Position numbers and translations under genes: made by a program
Shown here: in pieces, positions 31,472 to 35,287 of the stretch
How the letters are laid out: every line of letters starts with the position of its first letter
Position numbering within the stretch: the first letter of the stretch is position 1
NCBI GenBank assembly: GCA_016177775.1
Contig: JACOUQ010000002.1
Span: forward strand, 1-35,287
Length of the DNA: 35,287 nucleotides
Reading direction: 5' to 3'
Source of the DNA: Geobacter sp.
Lineage (GTDB): Bacteria; Desulfobacterota; Desulfuromonadia; Geobacterales; Geobacteraceae
Notes under the pieces: model-generated
Database searches by the model: none
What the model saw: the letters and a program-made list of their open reading frames with translations, nothing else
What the model was told of the DNA's origin: nothing

Positions 31472-31486
31472 TGGCACGCAAGTTGA
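31472..31486 (+). promoter_or_regulatory. Sigma-54 promoter of the ZraP-like gene
   Basis: TGGCACG-CAAG-TTGA matches the consensus TGGCACG-N4-TTGC except for the last C. The predicted start is near 31498, 42 bp before the gene. Confidence 0.65.
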
Positions 31487-31539
31487 AAGTTATTAGTCAA
31501 CTGGTTTTGCCACAACACAATCGAAATCGGAGGTGCAAC

Positions 31540-31857
31540 ATGAAAAAGAGGGTTGTAGTCGGAATTGCGTTGGCGCTTGGCGTGCTGGCTGCTGGTGTCT
31601 CGAATGCGGCGGCTTGCGGGGCGTGCGGCGAGAACGGAAAATGTAGCGACCCCCAGGCGGTTCAGCAATTCAGGAACGAAGCTGCTGCGCTATTGGGGGA
31701 GTTGAAGGTAAGGGACATCGAGTTGCGGTACGAATATGCGAAGGAAGGGATAGACTCAAACAGAATTTCCGAGCTGGAGGGCGAAATCAAGGAGCTCAAG
31801 GGAAGGATCATCGCCGTTGCCGACAAGCTTGGTATTCCTCCCTGCTGTACTGTGTAA
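31540..31857 (+). CDS. ZraP/Spy-like small periplasmic protein, Cys-containing
   Basis: A 105-residue protein with a signal peptide (MKKRVVVGIALALGVLAAGVSNAA). The helical body (QQFRNEAAALLGELKVRDIELRYEYAKEGIDSNRISELEGEIKEL) has the pattern of the ZraP/Spy/CpxP group of metal- or stress-induced periplasmic chaperones. It is bracketed by Cys residues: C26, C29 and C35 near the start (CGACGENGKC) and C102-C103 at the end. GGAGG lies 7 bp before the ATG. In E. coli, zraP is driven by sigma-54 through ZraR, and the promoter here fits that scheme. Confidence 0.75.
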   Translation: MKKRVVVGIALALGVLAAGVSNAAACGACGENGKCSDPQAVQQFRNEAAALLGELKVRDIELRYEYAKEGIDSNRISELEGEIKELKGRIIAVADKLGIPPCCTV

Positions 31858-31889
31858 GAGAAAATCGAAAGACAGCGATCCTTCGATGG

Positions 31890-31911
31890 GGGGGCCTAAA
31901 GGCCCCCTTTT
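31890..31911 (+). terminator. Rho-independent terminator of the ZraP-like gene
   Basis: GGGGGCC (31890-31896) pairs with GGCCCCC (31901-31907) over a TAAA loop, and TTTT follows at 31908-31911. Confidence 0.85.
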
Positions 31912-31979
31912 CGCTTCATTAGCGCCTTTGACAACAATGATTACACGTTTCAGGGTGCGTAAATTTCTCGTGATTCGTT

Positions 31980-32633
31980 TCAACGAAACCCCTTCATCTG
32001 CTCAATGAGGGCAGGGTCGGTTGTGGAGAGGCAAAGCTCGTAATAGCCGTTTTCGCCACTTTTGGGACGGCCGAGCTTGGATGGAGAAGACTTGAGGATG
32101 ACCTGGAGTGGTTCTCCTTCCCGTACTTCCACGCTGTCAGATGGGGCGATGTCCCAAATGAACGGTGAGGGGAAAGGCTCTGTTTTCAGGGCGGACAGAA
32201 AGGCCTTCACTCCCTGCGGAGGCTGCCAGGCGATGCTCAGGGTCTTCCCGGTGAGTGAAACAACGGCCTTGTCGATATCCTTTTTGTTTCTGACAACCGG
32301 TTTCCCGTTGTAGATAAGATACCAGACAATCCTCGCTTTCGCCTCGGCTGTCAGGTCCGCTACCTTCGGGGATTGCAGAGGTGAAGTCTTACCGGGTTCA
32401 TCGTGTTTAATGCCGGCTTCCGCGAAAGTAAGGATCGCATCGTCGGAAAAGCCGGCCTCCTTGAGCTTCAGGAGAGACGAAGTGTCGGCATATCCCATCT
32501 GAAAAAGCTGGACAATCAGCTTTTCGCCCAGGCCGGCCTTCTTCAGTTTCACCAGCTCGTCAGGTGTGAAGGCGTGTGCGGATGCGATGCACGCAAACAG
32601 AATAAGGAAAAAGGCGGCGACTCTGAATTTCAT
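31980..32633 (-). CDS. Exported hypothetical protein
   Basis: A 217-residue protein with a signal peptide (MKFRVAAFFLILFACIASAHA). Two short helical repeats follow: FTPDELVKLKKAGLGEKLIVQLF and SSLLKLKEAGFSDDAILTF, each with a 'LKxAGxxxxxI' pattern. The C-terminal half (about 100-217) appears beta-rich (RIVWYLIYNGKPVV... then EGEPLQVILKSSPSKL). GGAAGG lies 9 bp before the ATG at 32633. No family recognised. It is downstream of the cytochrome-porin gene on the same strand and may be coexpressed. Confidence 0.8.
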   Translation of the reverse strand: MKFRVAAFFLILFACIASAHAFTPDELVKLKKAGLGEKLIVQLFQMGYADTSSLLKLKEAGFSDDAILTFAEAGIKHDEPGKTSPLQSPKVADLTAEAKARIVWYLIYNGKPVVRNKKDIDKAVVSLTGKTLSIAWQPPQGVKAFLSALKTEPFPSPFIWDIAPSDSVEVREGEPLQVILKSSPSKLGRPKSGENGYYELCLSTTDPALIEQMKGFR

Positions 32634-32734
32634 GAATATGCCTTCCGCCAAGCAGCACGATATGCCGGGAGCCTGTTCGCCTGCTTGGAATGGGGAAAAT
32701 GCGGGCAGGACATCGGGAGACGCCCGGCGGCTGT

Positions 32735-33964
32735 TCAGTAAATGAAGATCATGCGGGCCTGAACAGTGTTGTCGAATTTATGATCGGGCAACCCCGCTCC
32801 CTGTTGTGTCACCTTGTATTGGTAGTCTGCTATGAACTGCAGGCCATTGTTCAGCGGCCAGTTCACCGAGAAGGTGCCTGCCTGCACGGTGTCTCGGTTA
32901 ACCTTCGTGGACGGGTCAAGGTAGTCGTAGCGGAGCGCAATGCCCAGGTTGTCCTTGAGCGGATGCAGGTCGACCTCGCCGAAGAAGCCCTGGTTGTGAC
33001 CAGCGCTGGGATTGATGGTGGGATCGCTCAACGAATCGTTACCGAATTCGTAACCCGCCAGGAGGTTCACCTGGGGAATCACGAAGTAGTTGGCGTAGAT
33101 CGCGAAGCGGTCGAAGTTGTCGCGGGTGAGGGTGCCGGTGCCGGATAAGTCGGCGCCCGCCGGGGCGGCGCCATGGTAATAGAAGAGTGAGACGCTGGAA
33201 TCGTCGTTTACGAACTGGTTCACGAAAACCCGCACGTCCTTGTCATTGCGGGCGGGTTTACCGCTCTTGCTCAGGTTCCCCCCTTGGGCGGGCTCGCCTT
33301 CCTCGGTAACACCATTAAGGACTGCGGCCGAAAATGAGGTGCCGCTTTTGGCGCAGTGATAGCCCACCTCGATCCCGGATTCGTCGAGGCTCCAGATCTT
33401 GAAAGGCGTGTTCTTCATGTAAGTGGTCTGGAAAAGGGGGCGGATAGTTCCGATCGGGCGGTCGGAGGCGCCGAACCCTTCCCATGCATGCATGACCCCG
33501 ATCCTCCCCTGAGACCAACAGTTCTGGCTACCGTAAACCCCTCGCACGTAAGCATTCTCTATTTCGATGTCTTTCCCCGGTTCGAGCGAAAATTCGCCGA
33601 GGGAGGCGAAATATTTGCCCCAGGAACCGCTGAGTGGATACATTGTAAACTCGAAGAATTCCAATTGTGAACTGGCGTTATCTTGCCCGTTTGTCTTGGT
33701 GAATTTGTATTGCTCCTGGAACCTGGCCGCGAAGAAATCGCCCAGATTGAATGGCTTCTCCGCCTTGCCGATATCATCGGGGAGCCGGAAGCCGGCAAGC
33801 CTGAACTCATAGCCGATACGGGTCAGTTTCGGGACGATGGTATGGCACATGTTGCAATCCGCGCCGTATTTGCGCGCGAAGTTCGTCATTGCCTGACTTT
33901 CCATTGAACAAACGAGCAGAAGAGCGGCTGCAAAGGTGAGTAAGCCTATGATTCTTTTTATCAT
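32735..33964 (-). CDS. Monoheme cytochrome-porin fusion, Cyc2-like
   Basis: A 409-residue protein with a signal peptide (about 1-24). The N-terminal heme motif CNMCH at 37-41 is followed by VPKLTRIGYEFRLAGFRLPD, and the approach reads FARKYGADCNMCH. This matches the layout of Cyc2-type iron oxidases (FAR-x-G-x-x-C-x-x-CH-x3-P-x-LT-x-x-G-x-x-F-x-L-x-G). The rest (about 80-409) alternates polar and aromatic residues as an outer-membrane beta-barrel does, with a C-terminal strand ending in Tyr (ARMIFIY). It would thus place a heme inside or at an outer-membrane pore for electron transfer across the membrane. GAGGAGG lies 6 bp before the ATG at 33964. The direction of electron flow cannot be told. 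Confidence 0.8.
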   Translation of the reverse strand: MIKRIIGLLTFAAALLLVCSMESQAMTNFARKYGADCNMCHTIVPKLTRIGYEFRLAGFRLPDDIGKAEKPFNLGDFFAARFQEQYKFTKTNGQDNASSQLEFFEFTMYPLSGSWGKYFASLGEFSLEPGKDIEIENAYVRGVYGSQNCWSQGRIGVMHAWEGFGASDRPIGTIRPLFQTTYMKNTPFKIWSLDESGIEVGYHCAKSGTSFSAAVLNGVTEEGEPAQGGNLSKSGKPARNDKDVRVFVNQFVNDDSSVSLFYYHGAAPAGADLSGTGTLTRDNFDRFAIYANYFVIPQVNLLAGYEFGNDSLSDPTINPSAGHNQGFFGEVDLHPLKDNLGIALRYDYLDPSTKVNRDTVQAGTFSVNWPLNNGLQFIADYQYKVTQQGAGLPDHKFDNTVQARMIFIY

Positions 33965-34156
33965 AATAACCTCCTCATTGAATAAATGCTCCATATATTG
34001 ATAGATTAAAAGCGGCAAATGTCAAGGGATGGCTGGGTATATTGCGGTAAAATGGAAGTACCGCCGCATGCGTGGCGTCGGCTGAAGAAAAAACGAGGCG
34101 TTTCTTGATAGCCGTCAAGCAGGTAGAAAAAGTACATTGACAGGCCCGTAAGATTC

Positions 34157-34672
34157 TTACGGAGACATTATTCCCTCAGGTATCGGTCTTTCAGGCATGT
34201 ACTTCTTCCTTATCCCATCGACTATCTCCTGGTCCGTGGCCCCGAGTTCGGCCCATGAAAAGGCGAGCAGGGCCTCGGTGTAGCAGGTGAGGCAGAAGGA
34301 GGCATGCTTGTCCAGCACTCCCGCCTTGCCATCCTTGAAATAACAGTACAGCAGGTTCTTGTGGCCTGCCTCCCCGCAGGGACAGTAGCAATGGATCTTT
34401 GCCAGAAGCTCCGGCCTCTTTACCGCGATCCTGTAAGCCGTTTCCACAGATTCGTTTGCAAATACGAAGTCAGGAAAGTGGTAGTTTTGCCACTTCTCGC
34501 CGGGATACTTCTTCTGCAAGGCAGCCTTGGCGTGGTCGGTCAAATCGTCCAGGGACATTGTGGAGAGGCGGTGGAACTCCATTTCCTGCTTTTTGTCCAT
34601 GGCGGAGACAGATACTGAAAGGCACACCAGTATGGCGATCAGGGCGATGGTAAAAAAACTGGATGACTTCAT
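34157..34672 (-). CDS. PCYCGC-motif exported protein
   Basis: A 171-residue protein with a signal peptide (about 1-24). A Cys/His motif HCYCPCGEAGHKNLLYCYF (C95, C97, C99, H103, C110) and a later CLTCYTEA (C127, C130) match the PCYCGC family, whose function is unknown but whose motif suggests metal binding. AGAGGT lies about 7 bp before the ATG. A short hairpin (CCGTAAG-ATT-CTTACGG, 34146-34162) overlaps the stop but lacks a T run. It may be coexpressed with the small protein upstream. Confidence 0.85.
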   Translation of the reverse strand: MKSSSFFTIALIAILVCLSVSVSAMDKKQEMEFHRLSTMSLDDLTDHAKAALQKKYPGEKWQNYHFPDFVFANESVETAYRIAVKRPELLAKIHCYCPCGEAGHKNLLYCYFKDGKAGVLDKHASFCLTCYTEALLAFSWAELGATDQEIVDGIRKKYMPERPIPEGIMSP

Positions 34673-34710
34673 AAGATTACCTCTGCGGTTATTCTCAAGA
34701 GATTACGAAT

Positions 34711-34737
34711 AAGAAGGGCCGGGACGCCGTTGGCCCG
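34711..34737 (-). terminator. Possible terminator after the small periplasmic protein gene
   Basis: On the minus strand GGGCC and GGCCC pair around an 11-nt loop, followed by TTCTTATT. The T tract is imperfect. It lies between two minus-strand genes. Confidence 0.4.
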
Positions 34738-34762
34738 GTCCTGCAATCCTGGCGGATTGTCT

Positions 34763-35122
34763 TTACTTGGCGGGTCGGACCAGCAAGCCTGCCTCACCCT
34801 TCTTGGCGATGTCACCCACCTTGATTTCACCCTTCACGATCTCTGCTTCGTAATGATGATCGTCCAGGAAGGTAAGGACCTTGACCTGGCCGACTTCCTT
34901 GAGCTGCGGGTGCTTGCCGACCTGGCGGTAGACCGGGATAGTGTCGTTCAAGGCGATTTCCTTTTTGACATCTGCCGTACCGCTGTGAAAGAGGTGCACC
35001 TTGTTCCCCATTTTCATCACCACTTCGCCCTTGGCTTTTTTGCCGGCGGCCTGAGCGGCCAGGGGGGCAACTGCAATGGTTACCAGGGCCAATAGTGCAA
35101 TAATTCTGATAATGCGTTTCAT
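34763..35122 (-). CDS. Small basic periplasmic protein
   Basis: A 119-residue protein with a signal peptide ending AAQA (residue 25). The mature part is Lys-rich with beta-like strands (GEVVMKMGNKVHLFHSG and GQVKVLTFLDDHHYEAEIVKGEIKVGDIAKKG), suggesting a small beta-barrel of SH3-like type. An HH pair lies in the second stretch. AAAGGAGG lies about 8 bp before the ATG. No family recognised. The 165 bp beyond its start to the window end hold no gene that I can support. Confidence 0.75.
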   Translation of the reverse strand: MKRIIRIIALLALVTIAVAPLAAQAAGKKAKGEVVMKMGNKVHLFHSGTADVKKEIALNDTIPVYRQVGKHPQLKEVGQVKVLTFLDDHHYEAEIVKGEIKVGDIAKKGEAGLLVRPAK

Positions 35123-35287
35123 GTTCTGCCTCCTTTGTCATTTGTTGTTCTGATTAGCATCGCACCCCGCCCCGTCGGGGGTTTGTCTTAGAGTAACTTG
35201 CTGTTTTCCTCGGGATCCGATATTTTTGCTTCGGCAGCCGGGGTGAGGAGGCCGCTTTCACATTGGTGCCCTGTGCCCGTCGATTAG

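Overview
The window looks like a chromosomal segment from a Geobacter-like member of the Desulfuromonadota. This is inferred from several c-type cytochromes, a tungsten aldehyde oxidoreductase, a moderately high GC content, a tmRNA with proteolysis tag ADNYNYALAA, sigma-54-type promoter sequences, and abundant short palindromic intergenic repeats. No species can be named from the sequence alone.

Layout. 254-5535: an aldehyde:ferredoxin oxidoreductase gene followed by the cell-elongation genes mreD, mrdA (PBP2) and rodA, tightly packed on the + strand. 5536-9058: an AT-richer accessory island. It holds a promoter-hairpin unit that may be a small RNA, a truncated small ORF, a short direct-repeat array, a lipoprotein, a zinc-ribbon/J-domain membrane protein, an integron attC-like site, a paralogue sharing the C-terminal domain of the J protein, a frameshifted membrane protein, and the 3' stump of an XRE regulator. 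9055-11685 (minus strand): rmuC, a small Fis-like protein and a triheme cytochrome. 11993-18549 (+): comEC, a REC-GAF-like-GGDEF protein with an altered receiver site, hisS, a ComEA-like helix-hairpin-helix protein and smpB, followed by ssrA (tmRNA) at 18621-18973. 19102-20192: a RelB/RelE-type toxin-antitoxin pair with its promoter and palindrome, a nucleotidyltransferase remnant, and a ribbon-helix-helix protein. 20431-21354: gluQ.

21639-31313 is a metal-efflux and periplasmic redox region on the + strand. It contains a TolC-like channel, CusB and CusA, a Met/His-rich exported protein, a GerMN lipoprotein, a cytochrome c'-like monoheme protein, a YHS-domain protein, a SAP-like mini-protein and a membrane protein. 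A ZraP-like small periplasmic protein (31540-31857) follows, behind a good sigma-54 promoter candidate with an upstream direct repeat. The minus-strand block 31980-35122 encodes exported proteins: an unknown, a monoheme cytochrome-porin fusion resembling Cyc2, a PCYCGC-type Cys-rich protein and a small basic periplasmic protein.

How the parts may work together. The right-hand third looks like an envelope module for copper/silver (or other soft metal) export plus metal binding and electron transfer. Its genes are separated by palindromic repeats that could set segmental mRNA levels. The accessory island at 5.5-9.1 kb is the most unusual part. A J-domain protein predicted to span the inner membrane shares a periplasmic domain with its neighbour, and an attC-like recombination site lies between them.
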